Shown here one piece after another: positions 1 to 6,324 of a stretch of 6,324 nt of DNA (positions are counted from its first letter, which is position 1; each line of letters starts with the position of its first letter). This DNA is from Pseudanabaena sp. UBA1465 (lineage in GTDB: Bacteria > Cyanobacteriota > Cyanobacteriia > Pseudanabaenales > Pseudanabaenaceae). The position numbers and the translations under genes are program-made. The notes beneath the pieces were generated by a model. The model saw only the letters and a program-made list of their open reading frames with translations. It did not search any database and was not told the DNA's origin. The stretch spans positions 1 to 6,324 of the forward strand of contig DCSN01000214.1 in NCBI GenBank assembly GCA_002325645.1, given 5' to 3'.

Positions 1-89
1 AATAATTAGGCGTGCGCGGCTTCGCCGCGCACGCCTAATTATTCACTTTGTAACGCCTATTCTTTGGGTGGGAAGGGAGTAAAACACGC
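1..89. repeat. Partial copy of a palindromic dispersed repeat with a strong hairpin
   Basis: Positions 1-20 and 24-43 are a perfect 20-bp inverted repeat around the triloop TTC; the GC-rich core is GCGTGCGCGGC and the outer part is AT-rich. No T-run follows on the plus strand, so it is a poor intrinsic terminator in that direction. The flanking parts TTATTCAC (39-46) and TGGGAAGGGAGT (69-80, with weaker similarity on to 89) both recur in inverted orientation and matching order at the right end of the window (6296-6324). I infer that both ends carry the same dispersed element. This copy is cut by the window edge and has 22 extra bases (47-68) relative to the right copy. No transposase is visible, so if mobile it would be a MITE-like, non-autonomous element. 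Confidence 0.7.
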
Positions 90-143
90 CCGAAATAAGT
101 CCAATCCGAATAAGGCGCGAAAAAAAATAGGTGCGAAATCAGA

Positions 144-149
144 CATAAT
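144..149 (+). promoter_or_regulatory. Possible -10 hexamer for the membrane protein gene
   Basis: CATAAT differs from the consensus TATAAT at one position and would give a leader of about 30 bases before the ATG. No TTGACA-like -35 lies at the right distance; the region there is an A-run (121-127). The assignment rests on one hexamer in AT-rich DNA and is weak. Transcription could also enter from upstream of the window. Confidence 0.2.
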
Positions 150-173
150 GAATTCGATCTCTGATTTTTGACT

Positions 174-178
174 TGGAG
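174..178 (+). promoter_or_regulatory. Ribosome binding site that fixes the start at ATG 188
   Basis: TGGAG ends 9 bases before the ATG at 188. A TTG at 173 is in frame and would lengthen the protein by five residues, but it has no Shine-Dalgarno sequence of its own and overlaps this one. The spacer is almost entirely one HIP1 octamer (GCGATCGC at 178-185). Confidence 0.6.
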
Positions 179-187
179 CGATCGCCC

Positions 188-3100
188 ATGCCACCAGTCT
201 CCGTGCAGTACTTACGCCTCGAACTAGAGATTTCAGTTCCCTATAACGTTGTCTTTGAGGGCTTAGACGCTTGGTTTGAGTGGGAACTAATTTCAGAAGT
301 AGATTTTCGATGGCGCAATCAGCAAGCAGCTAGTAAGCGTCTGATTGTAGTCGCTATCCAAAACGATGTAATTTTACAAGGTCTAGATTTGTGGTTAGAA
401 CTCGGCTTGCTCAATGATGATCAGGTCAGGATTTTATGTAGAAATCGTTTTGTTTGCGAAATTGAAGCAGAAGTTCCCAAACAAGTGCGAACTTCTAGCA
501 AATCAATTAGCAAATCAACTGGCAAATCAATTGGGAATGAACCGATCGCCAGTGATGCCAATATTTCTGGTTCACGGTTAGCGCGATCGCCTGTTGCTCA
601 GGCTAAGCCCGTCGCCACTAAAGCGACTGAACCACCTAGTAAAGTCGCGCAAACTGTGCGATCGCTACTGTCGGAATTTAGCACCATGTGGCTGCTATTT
701 TTGGGCGTGTTCCTTGTGGTCGTTTCTTCAGGATTATTAGCTGCGAGTCAATGGAATAATTTTTCAGCACAGGGGCAGTATTTGTTATTGTTTACCTACA
801 CCCTTGGATTTTTTGGGGTCGGATTTTGGACAAGCAAAAATGAGCGCTTACGCCTGACCACTCGCGCTTTGCAATTGGTGACATTGCTGCTAGTTCCTGC
901 CAATTTTTGGGCAATGGATGGATTAGGTTTATTAACCAATCCTCTGGGAATTGGATTAGGCGCGATCGCAGGTTGTTTGCTGTCAGTTATTGCTGTTTTT
1001 CTATTACAAACCTCTTTTCTGTTTCGCGAATCCCAAATAATTGCAGATGAGAGTAAAGGGCGAAGTCGATCGCCGCGACAGCTTAGCCAGATTTCGATCG
1101 CCGTAATTCTGATTCTGGCTTGGTTACATTTAGGTTGGCGGCTATTTCCATCCTATGCATTAATTTCCGTCTATTTGGGGATTGGCGCGATCGCCACTTC
1201 TACCTTTCTCAATCGCGATCAGAAACTCAATACCGCCGATAGTTCTACATTCCCCTTAGCCTTGATTGCGGGTGCTTACAGCACAGTTTTATTAGTTAGT
1301 CGAGCGCTCCTATTTAGCAATGTTTCCATTTTTAAATTGGGTTTAGCCTTTGGTGTCTGTGGTTGGGTGCTGGTGCAAATCACCAATAAAAATCAACGAT
1401 TGCAAGGATTGCAAGATAAATCAGCGATCGCCACTCCCCATAATCCATCGGTTTTATCCTTCCAAAATAACCTAGGCAAAATTTTACTGGTTTTAGGTTG
1501 GTTCGTAGCGGTTTGGGATCAATATCCTTGGCAAGCTTTCACGGTTAGTTTATTGATTGTGTGGTTCCTGTACGATCGCCTGTTCAAATTAGAAGCACCA
1601 AAGTATTTAAATTATCTATTTCTTTGGGGACTACAACTGATTTGGTTAATCCAAAGATTAATTCCCGAAGCATGGGGAGAGCAAACCTTAAAGCAATTGT
1701 TGGTGATATTTCGCACGACTTCTGAAATTAATTTATTGGGAGTCTTACTATTTCCCTATCTGATTTTAACTTTAGTGATTGCGGCTATTTATCGCGATCG
1801 CCAAAAGCCTAATTTAGCCCTGCGTGGTGAATTATTAGCCCTAGGCTTTGGCGTTCTACTTAGCTGTTTAAGTTTCCCAAATTTACACACTTTATTTGCA
1901 AATTTAACCCTTTCCGCAATTACCCTATTAGTCCTTCAAGCAAGGCGATCGCCTACCAGTAAAGACTTAAGTGGGCTGGTTTATGGCGCTCACATTGTGA
2001 GTTTGATCGCTATTAGTTTAGGGACTTATTTATATACCAGTTCTAATTCGATTTTTGGATGGATCGGCTTTCTACTGGTGGCAATGCTAATCGAATGGAG
2101 CGCTGTTTTAGCGATCGGCAAGTTTAAGCTGCAAGCTATTGCCCTAAGTGATGAAACCAGCCCTCACCCCCAGCCCCTCTCCCAAGGGGAGAGGAGAGAA
2201 AATCCTCATTTGCACGCATGGCGAGATAGTGCTTGGTATATTGGCGCAAGTTTGGCAGCCCTAAGTTATATCTTGCTATGGAATGCTGCGATCGCAGGAG
2301 AAAGGCTGGGCTTTACCAGTGTCTTGGCGATCAATAGTCGTTATTGGGGCGTGGCTTGGTTATCCGTACCACTCTCACTTACATTTTTAGGGACTTGGCG
2401 CGAATTTACCGATCGCAATTTAGCGATTAAACTCAGCATTGCAGGACTAGCGATCGCCCAATTGCTAACATGGCCAGAAGAAGGTTCGCGGCTGATTGGT
2501 TTAGGTGTTGCCTTCGCCTTGATGTTAGTTAATACTCGCCGCAATAAATCGCTGTTGACCACCTTTAACACTGTCGGCTATGGATTATTATTTATCGCGG
2601 CGATGCTCTGGAAATTCAAATTTGGGGATGGCGCGATCGCTCAATTTACCTTTGGAGTAAATGGCGCAATAGTCAGTGTTTTATTGCTGTATGTTCTCAA
2701 TCATTGGCTCAAATATCGCCGCGATCGCCATGTTCCTAATTTAAATTTGCCGCTTAACCAATCCTATGCTCAAGCCTTTGATATCTGGGCAGTTCTGCTG
2801 TCCACAGCCCTATTAATTCTGCAATCAGCGTTAGCCAGCTTCTTTTTTGGATTTGATCGAAGTGTCCAATTAAGCGAATTATTTATCGATCTCCTGCCTA
2901 GTACAATTTTAGTCACCCTAGGACTAATTTATCGGATATGGCAAAGTGGAAAAATGCCGCCCTTTTGGACAGAATGGGGGATTGCATGGAGTATTGAACT
3001 ACTCACCTCAGGCGCGATCGCGGTTTTTAATGGTTCTGTAATTGAACTGGCGATCGCCAATCTTGCCCTTGGTTTTGTTACCCAATTACTCGGCGATTGG

Positions 3101-4477
3101 TGGATGCAGCGCACAGGCAAAAATGAATATCCGCGTAGTTGGGATGTCGTTCCCTTGATTTACGGAATTATGGGTTCTCTATTTAGAATCGGTAATTTCA
3201 CTAGCCTCACAGGACTTTTTTCCCTTAGCACTTCCCTAATCGGCATTGGTATTGGGCGCAGAGCTTCCCAGTCTAATCCCCTTTTCAAGGCTCTCACCTA
3301 TCTGTCGATGGTCGTCGCCACGTTTTCCGCCTATGAGTTACTGTTCTATCAAATGGTATCTAATTCTCAAGGTGGCAGCTTTGGCGATGGCTTAGTGATT
3401 TTAGCTACCCTCGGCTGCGCGATCGCCTACGCCTACAAAATTTTCAGCGATTGGATCGTGCCATATTTGAGGCTTTCCCCAAAGGAAATTACCATCTCTG
3501 CTCATTTGCATTGGACGGCTAGTGCCATCTTTTTGGGGGCAGCCAGTTTGTATATTCCTTCCGTAACGGGTGGATTGCTCGGCGGATGTTTGGCGATCGC
3601 CTTAACTGCCTATGCAGTTTTAGAAGGAAGACGATCCCCCCTCTGGATTTATACAGGCATCACTACCGCGATCGGCGCGATCGCCTATTTCCTCTACTTT
3701 GCCTTTCCCAACCCTTGGTTAATCGCTAATGTGATGCAACCCTATGCCGCCGCGATCGCCTGTATGATTTCGGTGATTCTCTATCTGCCGCCTTGGGAGG
3801 AATGGGAATGGTCAGAGGAACCTTGGCATAACTACGCCTTAGCATTGCCTCTGATTTTGATCTTGATCACCCAGACGCAAATCGTCGCCCCATGTTTATT
3901 GATTGTCGGTATCTTTTATAGTATCTATGCAAAGGTTAGAGAGGAAGTTCGCTTCACCTATATCACCGTATTTCTATGGGATTGGGCAATTTTCGCAAAC
4001 CTATCCTCCAGTCTCGATCTATCCTCCAGTCTCAAATTCTTGATTAATATCTGTGTAATTGGTTTCTCTGGACTATATTTCGCTCAAGTTGAACCAAACC
4101 TACTATCGTCACGCACTAAAGCTTTGCGCCATACCCTTCGCAGTCTACTCAGTGGCGGCATGGGACTAATCGCCTTTCTGTATTCTTTCAACGATCCCAA
4201 TGTTGCCATTGCGACTTGGGTTTTGAGTTTCATCTTTATCATGACAGGACTTGCCTTTCGGATCAGAGCCTATCTATTTATGGGAACGCTGACCTTTATT
4301 CTGTTAGTCCTGACCCAGGCGGTGATTTTAGTAACTCAATATTCTTTCCTAATGTGGGCTTTAGGCATCATCGCAGGGATTGGCTTTATTCTGGTGGCAG
4401 CGAATTTTGAAGTCAGACGCGATCGCATTCTGGCGTTATTTCGCAACGTGGCGATCGAGCTAGAAACTTGGGAATAA
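188..4477 (+). CDS. Giant polytopic membrane protein, DUF2157-like, function unknown
   Basis: The product is 1429 residues from ATG 188. I do not recognise a characterised gene. Residues 21-43 and 61-85 are two copies of a short motif (GLDAWFEWELI and GLDLWLELGLL, 40 residues apart). A polar, Ser/Lys-rich linker (about 95-160) follows, with a 4-residue repeat (SKSI, SKST, GKSI). From about residue 167 to the end I count roughly 40 hydrophobic segments separated by short loops, so this is an inner- or thylakoid-membrane protein with almost no soluble domain after the linker. The 'GLxxWxExGLL' motif followed by membrane segments, with VPANFWAMDGLG after the second, recalls DUF2157 membrane proteins, which from memory are usually only a few hundred residues; that link is inference. 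The C-terminus is short, charged and cytoplasmic-looking (FEVRRDRI to ELETWE). A dispersed palindrome is translated in frame at residues 658-671. The gene stands alone and converges on the porin gene. No catalytic motif was seen. Confidence 0.85.
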   Translation: MPPVSVQYLRLELEISVPYNVVFEGLDAWFEWELISEVDFRWRNQQAASKRLIVVAIQNDVILQGLDLWLELGLLNDDQVRILCRNRFVCEIEAEVPKQVRTSSKSISKSTGKSIGNEPIASDANISGSRLARSPVAQAKPVATKATEPPSKVAQTVRSLLSEFSTMWLLFLGVFLVVVSSGLLAASQWNNFSAQGQYLLLFTYTLGFFGVGFWTSKNERLRLTTRALQLVTLLLVPANFWAMDGLGLLTNPLGIGLGAIAGCLLSVIAVFLLQTSFLFRESQIIADESKGRSRSPRQLSQISIAVILILAWLHLGWRLFPSYALISVYLGIGAIATSTFLNRDQKLNTADSSTFPLALIAGAYSTVLLVSRALLFSNVSIFKLGLAFGVCGWVLVQITNKNQRLQGLQDKSAIATPHNPSVLSFQNNLGKILLVLGWFVAVWDQYPWQAFTVSLLIVWFLYDRLFKLEAPKYLNYLFLWGLQLIWLIQRLIPEAWGEQTLKQLLVIFRTTSEINLLGVLLFPYLILTLVIAAIYRDRQKPNLALRGELLALGFGVLLSCLSFPNLHTLFANLTLSAITLLVLQARRSPTSKDLSGLVYGAHIVSLIAISLGTYLYTSSNSIFGWIGFLLVAMLIEWSAVLAIGKFKLQAIALSDETSPHPQPLSQGERRENPHLHAWRDSAWYIGASLAALSYILLWNAAIAGERLGFTSVLAINSRYWGVAWLSVPLSLTFLGTWREFTDRNLAIKLSIAGLAIAQLLTWPEEGSRLIGLGVAFALMLVNTRRNKSLLTTFNTVGYGLLFIAAMLWKFKFGDGAIAQFTFGVNGAIVSVLLLYVLNHWLKYRRDRHVPNLNLPLNQSYAQAFDIWAVLLSTALLILQSALASFFFGFDRSVQLSELFIDLLPSTILVTLGLIYRIWQSGKMPPFWTEWGIAWSIELLTSGAIAVFNGSVIELAIANLALGFVTQLLGDWWMQRTGKNEYPRSWDVVPLIYGIMGSLFRIGNFTSLTGLFSLSTSLIGIGIGRRASQSNPLFKALTYLSMVVATFSAYELLFYQMVSNSQGGSFGDGLVILATLGCAIAYAYKIFSDWIVPYLRLSPKEITISAHLHWTASAIFLGAASLYIPSVTGGLLGGCLAIALTAYAVLEGRRSPLWIYTGITTAIGAIAYFLYFAFPNPWLIANVMQPYAAAIACMISVILYLPPWEEWEWSEEPWHNYALALPLILILITQTQIVAPCLLIVGIFYSIYAKVREEVRFTYITVFLWDWAIFANLSSSLDLSSSLKFLINICVIGFSGLYFAQVEPNLLSSRTKALRHTLRSLLSGGMGLIAFLYSFNDPNVAIATWVLSFIFIMTGLAFRIRAYLFMGTLTFILLVLTQAVILVTQYSFLMWALGIIAGIGFILVAANFEVRRDRILALFRNVAIELETWE
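497..532 (+). repeat. Three 12-bp tandem units in the N-terminal linker
   Basis: AGCAAATCAATT, AGCAAATCAACT and GGCAAATCAATT follow each other directly and encode SKSI-SKST-GKSI at residues 104-115. The units are in frame, so copy number could change without breaking the gene. They lie in the polar linker before the first membrane segment. Confidence 0.85.
2159..2200 (+). repeat. Dispersed palindromic repeat translated in frame inside the membrane protein gene
   Basis: The stretch encodes SPHPQPLSQGERRE (residues 658-671). It contains an 8-bp inverted repeat (CCTCTCCC at 2176-2183, GGGAGAGG at 2187-2194) with loop AAG. Its C-rich then G-rich composition is unlike the surrounding gene. The DNA, and peptides like SPHPQPLSQGER, are familiar to me as a repeat spread through many bacterial genomes, cyanobacteria included; that is recollection, not a search. 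It lies in a polar loop between two hydrophobic segments, where an insertion would be tolerated. Confidence 0.7.
4001..4036 (+). repeat. 18-bp tandem duplication near the 3' end of the membrane protein gene
   Basis: Two adjacent 18-bp units agree at 16 of 18 positions and begin with CTATCCTCCAGTCTC. They encode LSSSLD-LSSSLK (residues 1272-1283), a short loop between hydrophobic segments. The duplication keeps the frame. Confidence 0.85.
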
Positions 4478-4522
4478 AAAGAAAGCATCGTAAGGGCAAT
4501 TCATGAATTGCCCTTACGATGC
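4476..4522 (-). terminator. Intrinsic terminator of the porin gene, built on a perfect 38-bp palindrome
   Basis: Positions 4485-4522 are a perfect palindrome with 19-bp arms centred on TTCATGAA. Read on the minus strand the hairpin is followed directly by TTTCTTTTT (4484-4476), the classic form of a Rho-independent terminator, about 40 bases past the porin stop codon. The T-run overlaps the TAA stop (4475-4477) of the convergent gene. On the plus strand the hairpin is followed by AATGGAAGTTTT, so it may only weakly terminate the membrane protein gene. The core, GTAAGGGCAATTCATGAATT, resembles a palindrome I recall as dispersed in many cyanobacterial genomes, so it may be a repeat that serves as a terminator. 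Confidence 0.75.
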
Positions 4523-4544
4523 AATGGAAGTTTTAAGCCATTTT

Positions 4545-4557
4545 TGCGTAAGTCCTA
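4545..4557. repeat. Possible solitary insertion-element end
   Basis: TGCGTAAGTCCTA (minus strand TAGGACTTACGCA) resembles the terminal inverted repeat of cyanobacterial insertion sequences as I recall them. No partner copy in the opposite orientation and no transposase lie in the window, so at most this is a remnant. It sits between the porin stop codon and its terminator. Confidence 0.3.
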
Positions 4558-4563
4558 CTTTTT

Positions 4564-6213
4564 TTAGAAGGTGAATACCGTTCTCAATGTACCGATAGTG
4601 ACGGTGCTATTGCCACTGTTGTTATTGGGATTGAAGATAAACTGTAAATCGGGTGTAATGCTGATATTGCTAGAAATTGGGAACCGATAAAACAATTCGA
4701 GATTGGTTTGTGTAGCATTGCCGATCGTATTCTCGATTAAAGGCTGTCCAACCGCGATCGCCGCCATTGCTCCTTCTTTGAATAGATCAGGAAATGCTAA
4801 ACCTGCTGACCATGTTTGAGGATTGATCGAATCGCTGGTTACACCCGCATTAATATAGGTCGGCATTGCTGTGGCGATCGCATTACCACGATTGCTGATA
4901 TTGCCAAATCCATAGCGACCAAAAAGGGCGATCGCTTTGTTAAAAGCCCACTCAAGATTTAAGCCACCTGTGCTGTAATCAAGATTATTTATCGCCGCAC
5001 GGGTATATTGGAATCGTACTGCAAAAGGTTGATCATCATCGCCATTTTTAGGAGCAAACTCTAGCTCAAATGTACCTTGATAGGAATCTCCAAACAATCC
5101 TTGATTAATGATTCCATTGGGTGAAGCAGGATCAGCATTAGCACTATTATTCGCACTACTAGCATTTGCTGCCACATATCCTGCCCTGAGCGTGAAAGCA
5201 CTGCCATTAATATTCCATGCGATCGCCGCACCAGCCCCATCATTTAGAGGTAAAATCAGAGGATTGTTGATGAATAAACGGGTTGAGAAATCGACGGCTT
5301 CATCATTGGCAAAGCTATTTTTATCTAGATGATCATTCAAAGCAATTACAGGTCCAAGGGAAGCTCTAATGTCTTTGCCGATTGGGAAATCATAGCGCAA
5401 ACGTCCTAGGGAAAAGGTATTACCGACCTCGCTATAATCGGCAACAGAAGCATTTTTTAACCCTGCAAAACCTCGGAAAATATCACCAGCAGCATCAAAG
5501 GAATTGGCAACGGTAGCACCACCATTACCCGACTCTAAACGAGTTAGCAATAAATCCTCACCTGTAAAGCTAGTATTCAAGTTCAGGCGCACCCGACTAA
5601 TCAGGGTTGTATTTGCGTTGCCTGAATTTCCCGATAAAGTTCCATTAGGGGTGAACAAATTACTTGTACCTGAGCCACTGGCTGTCGCCGCCACGATCAC
5701 CTGCCCGTCGAGTTTCGTCGTCGTCGAGAATTGCTGTGCTTCGAGTTTAGTAGTCTTTGCATCCAGTGCATCCACACGACCGCGCAAGGTTGCCAACTCT
5801 GCGGCGAATTCCTCTTGCAGCTTTTGTAATGTGGCAAGGTCTTCTTTGCTCACCTTATCAGCTAAACCTGCGGAAATAATTTCATTGATTTTGTCCAAAC
5901 AAGCATTGAGTCCTGCGGCGAATTCATAACGGCTCGTAGCTTGTTTCCCGCGAAAGGTGCGATCGGGATATCCTGCGATGCAGCCATAGCGCTCAACTAG
6001 GGATTGTAAAGCGGTAAAAGCCCAATCGGTAGGACGCACATCGCTAAGTTGAGAAACTGATGTGACATTTTGCCCGATTACATCCTGAGTTGCTACTGAG
6101 TTCAACTGTTGAGATTGAGCAGATCCACTCGCTGCATTGCTAATCCCGATCGCTGACATAGCGATCGCGCCCATTAGAGACGTTTGCACTCGTTGAGACC
6201 AAATTTTGTTCAC
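4564..6213 (-). CDS. SLH-domain outer-membrane porin, iron uptake porin family (OprB-like)
   Basis: The product is 549 residues from GTG 6213, a porin expected to let small solutes, probably inorganic iron, cross the outer membrane. It starts with a signal peptide (MNKIWSQRVQTSLMG, then a hydrophobic run), cleaved near SNA or GSA around residues 26-33. An SLH domain at about 52-111 carries LSDVRPTDWAF, a GYPDRTFRG turn and TSRYEFAAGLNACLD; Cys78 and Cys105 may form a disulfide. In this family the SLH domain anchors the outer membrane to peptidoglycan-linked glycan. A coiled coil follows (about 120-162), then the beta-barrel from about 166 (LDGQVIVAATA) to the C-terminal phenylalanine (RTVFTF), which suits assembly by the BAM machinery. 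The order matches Synechocystis Slr1841/Slr1908 and Synechococcus SomA-type porins. A Fur box lies just upstream. The substrate is inferred from that box and from family naming, not proven. An upstream in-frame GTG (6228) would add five residues but has no ribosome binding site. Confidence 0.93.
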   Translation of the reverse strand: MNKIWSQRVQTSLMGAIAMSAIGISNAASGSAQSQQLNSVATQDVIGQNVTSVSQLSDVRPTDWAFTALQSLVERYGCIAGYPDRTFRGKQATSRYEFAAGLNACLDKINEIISAGLADKVSKEDLATLQKLQEEFAAELATLRGRVDALDAKTTKLEAQQFSTTTKLDGQVIVAATASGSGTSNLFTPNGTLSGNSGNANTTLISRVRLNLNTSFTGEDLLLTRLESGNGGATVANSFDAAGDIFRGFAGLKNASVADYSEVGNTFSLGRLRYDFPIGKDIRASLGPVIALNDHLDKNSFANDEAVDFSTRLFINNPLILPLNDGAGAAIAWNINGSAFTLRAGYVAANASSANNSANADPASPNGIINQGLFGDSYQGTFELEFAPKNGDDDQPFAVRFQYTRAAINNLDYSTGGLNLEWAFNKAIALFGRYGFGNISNRGNAIATAMPTYINAGVTSDSINPQTWSAGLAFPDLFKEGAMAAIAVGQPLIENTIGNATQTNLELFYRFPISSNISITPDLQFIFNPNNNSGNSTVTIGTLRTVFTF

Positions 6214-6222
6214 AGAGTAGTT

Positions 6223-6230
6223 CCTCACCT
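6223..6230 (-). promoter_or_regulatory. Ribosome binding site that selects the porin start at GTG 6213
   Basis: On the minus strand AGGTGAGG ends 9 bases before the GTG at 6213. The longer candidate start, GTG at 6228, lies inside this sequence and has only AT-rich DNA before it, so the shorter reading frame is preferred. It also puts the basic residues K3 and R8 at the usual place in the signal peptide. Confidence 0.6.
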
Positions 6231-6252
6231 AAATTTATGTGATTTTAAATTT

Positions 6253-6271
6253 GATAATGATTATCATTATT
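6253..6271 (-). promoter_or_regulatory. Fur box (iron-responsive operator) of the porin gene
   Basis: Read on the minus strand the site is AATAATGATAATCATTATC, which matches the consensus GATAATGATAATCATTATC at 18 of 19 positions. It lies 39 bases upstream of the chosen start codon and 9 bases downstream of a TATAAT hexamer, so bound Fur would sit over the start of transcription. Known Fur behaviour predicts repression by Fe-loaded Fur and expression under iron shortage. Confidence 0.85.
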
Positions 6272-6280
6272 ATTTATTTG

Positions 6281-6286
6281 ATTATA
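6281..6286 (-). promoter_or_regulatory. Candidate -10 hexamer of the porin promoter
   Basis: Minus-strand TATAAT is an exact consensus match and would start transcription near 6274, leaving a leader of about 60 bases that begins just before the Fur box. No TTGACA-like -35 is found at 16-18 bases; that position falls inside the dispersed repeat (GGAGTA at 6304-6309). A second candidate, TAAAAT at 6242-6247, would place the Fur box over its -35 region instead. Confidence 0.5.
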
Positions 6287-6295
6287 AACTATATA

Positions 6296-6324
6296 GCGTT
6301 TTCTACTCCCTTCCCAGTGAATAA
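6296..6324. repeat. One arm of the dispersed repeat also found at the left end
   Basis: Reverse-complemented, this arm contains TGGGAAGGGAGT preceded directly by TTATTCAC, the same two blocks in the same order as at 39-46 and 69-80. The 21 bases at 6296-6316 match 69-89 at 19 of 21 positions. The copy is cut by the window edge just where the GC-rich hairpin core would begin. It directly adjoins the porin promoter. Confidence 0.6.

Noticed and set aside
1..43. Intrinsic terminator on the plus strand
   Set aside because: The hairpin is strong but is followed by CACTTTGTAAC with no T-run; a dispersed repeat is the better reading.
148..171. Seven-codon leader frame ATG to TGA before the membrane protein gene
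   Set aside because: No ribosome binding site, and it overlaps the weak -10-like hexamer; a frame this short is expected by chance.
173..187. TTG start at 173 for the membrane protein
   Set aside because: No Shine-Dalgarno sequence precedes it, and it overlaps the one that suits ATG 188.
497..532. CRISPR-like array
   Set aside because: The units are 12 bp, directly adjacent with no spacers, and are translated in frame.
2341..2571. 76-residue open frame on the minus strand
   Set aside because: Antisense to the membrane protein gene; no ribosome binding site or recognisable domain.
4216..4410. 64-residue open frame on the plus strand
   Set aside because: Overlaps the 3' end of the membrane protein gene in another frame; no independent support.
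5504..5929. 141-residue open frame on the plus strand
   Set aside because: It lies wholly antisense to the well-supported porin gene and has a composition typical of a shadow frame (rich in S, P, A, V with no motif).

Overview
The window looks like cyanobacterial chromosome. About two dozen copies of the HIP1 octamer GCGATCGC lie across both genes; chance would give roughly one copy per 65 kb. The larger gene has the look of a cyanobacterial family, and the second is a typical cyanobacterial SLH-domain outer-membrane porin. The style of the dispersed palindromes suggests a thin filamentous type such as Pseudanabaena, but that is a recollection and only weakly supported.

Layout. Positions 1-89 hold part of a palindromic dispersed repeat with a perfect 20-bp-arm hairpin. 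Positions 90-187 are a short leader with a weak -10-like hexamer and a good ribosome binding site. Positions 188-4477 (+) encode a 1429-residue polytopic membrane protein with about 40 hydrophobic segments, preceded by a duplicated short N-terminal motif; its shape resembles DUF2157-type membrane proteins and its function is unknown. Positions 4478-4563 separate two convergent genes and hold a perfect 38-bp palindrome, which makes a good terminator for the minus-strand gene, plus a short sequence like the end of an insertion element. Positions 4564-6213 (-) encode a 549-residue SLH/OprB-type porin of the kind annotated as iron uptake porin. Positions 6214-6295 are its control region, with a near-perfect Fur box (18 of 19 bases) and a TATAAT hexamer. 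Positions 6296-6324 are one arm of what appears to be the same dispersed repeat as at the left end.

How the parts relate. The two genes converge and show no sign of a shared operon or pathway. The porin is very probably repressed by Fur when iron is plentiful and expressed when iron is short, which fits a role in letting inorganic iron cross the outer membrane. Nothing points to how the giant membrane protein is regulated or what it does.

The window has no tRNA, rRNA, CRISPR array, transposase or recognisable defence or secondary-metabolism system. The most notable items are the giant uncharacterised membrane protein, a dispersed palindrome translated in frame inside it, the Fur box, and the repeat copies that bracket the two genes.
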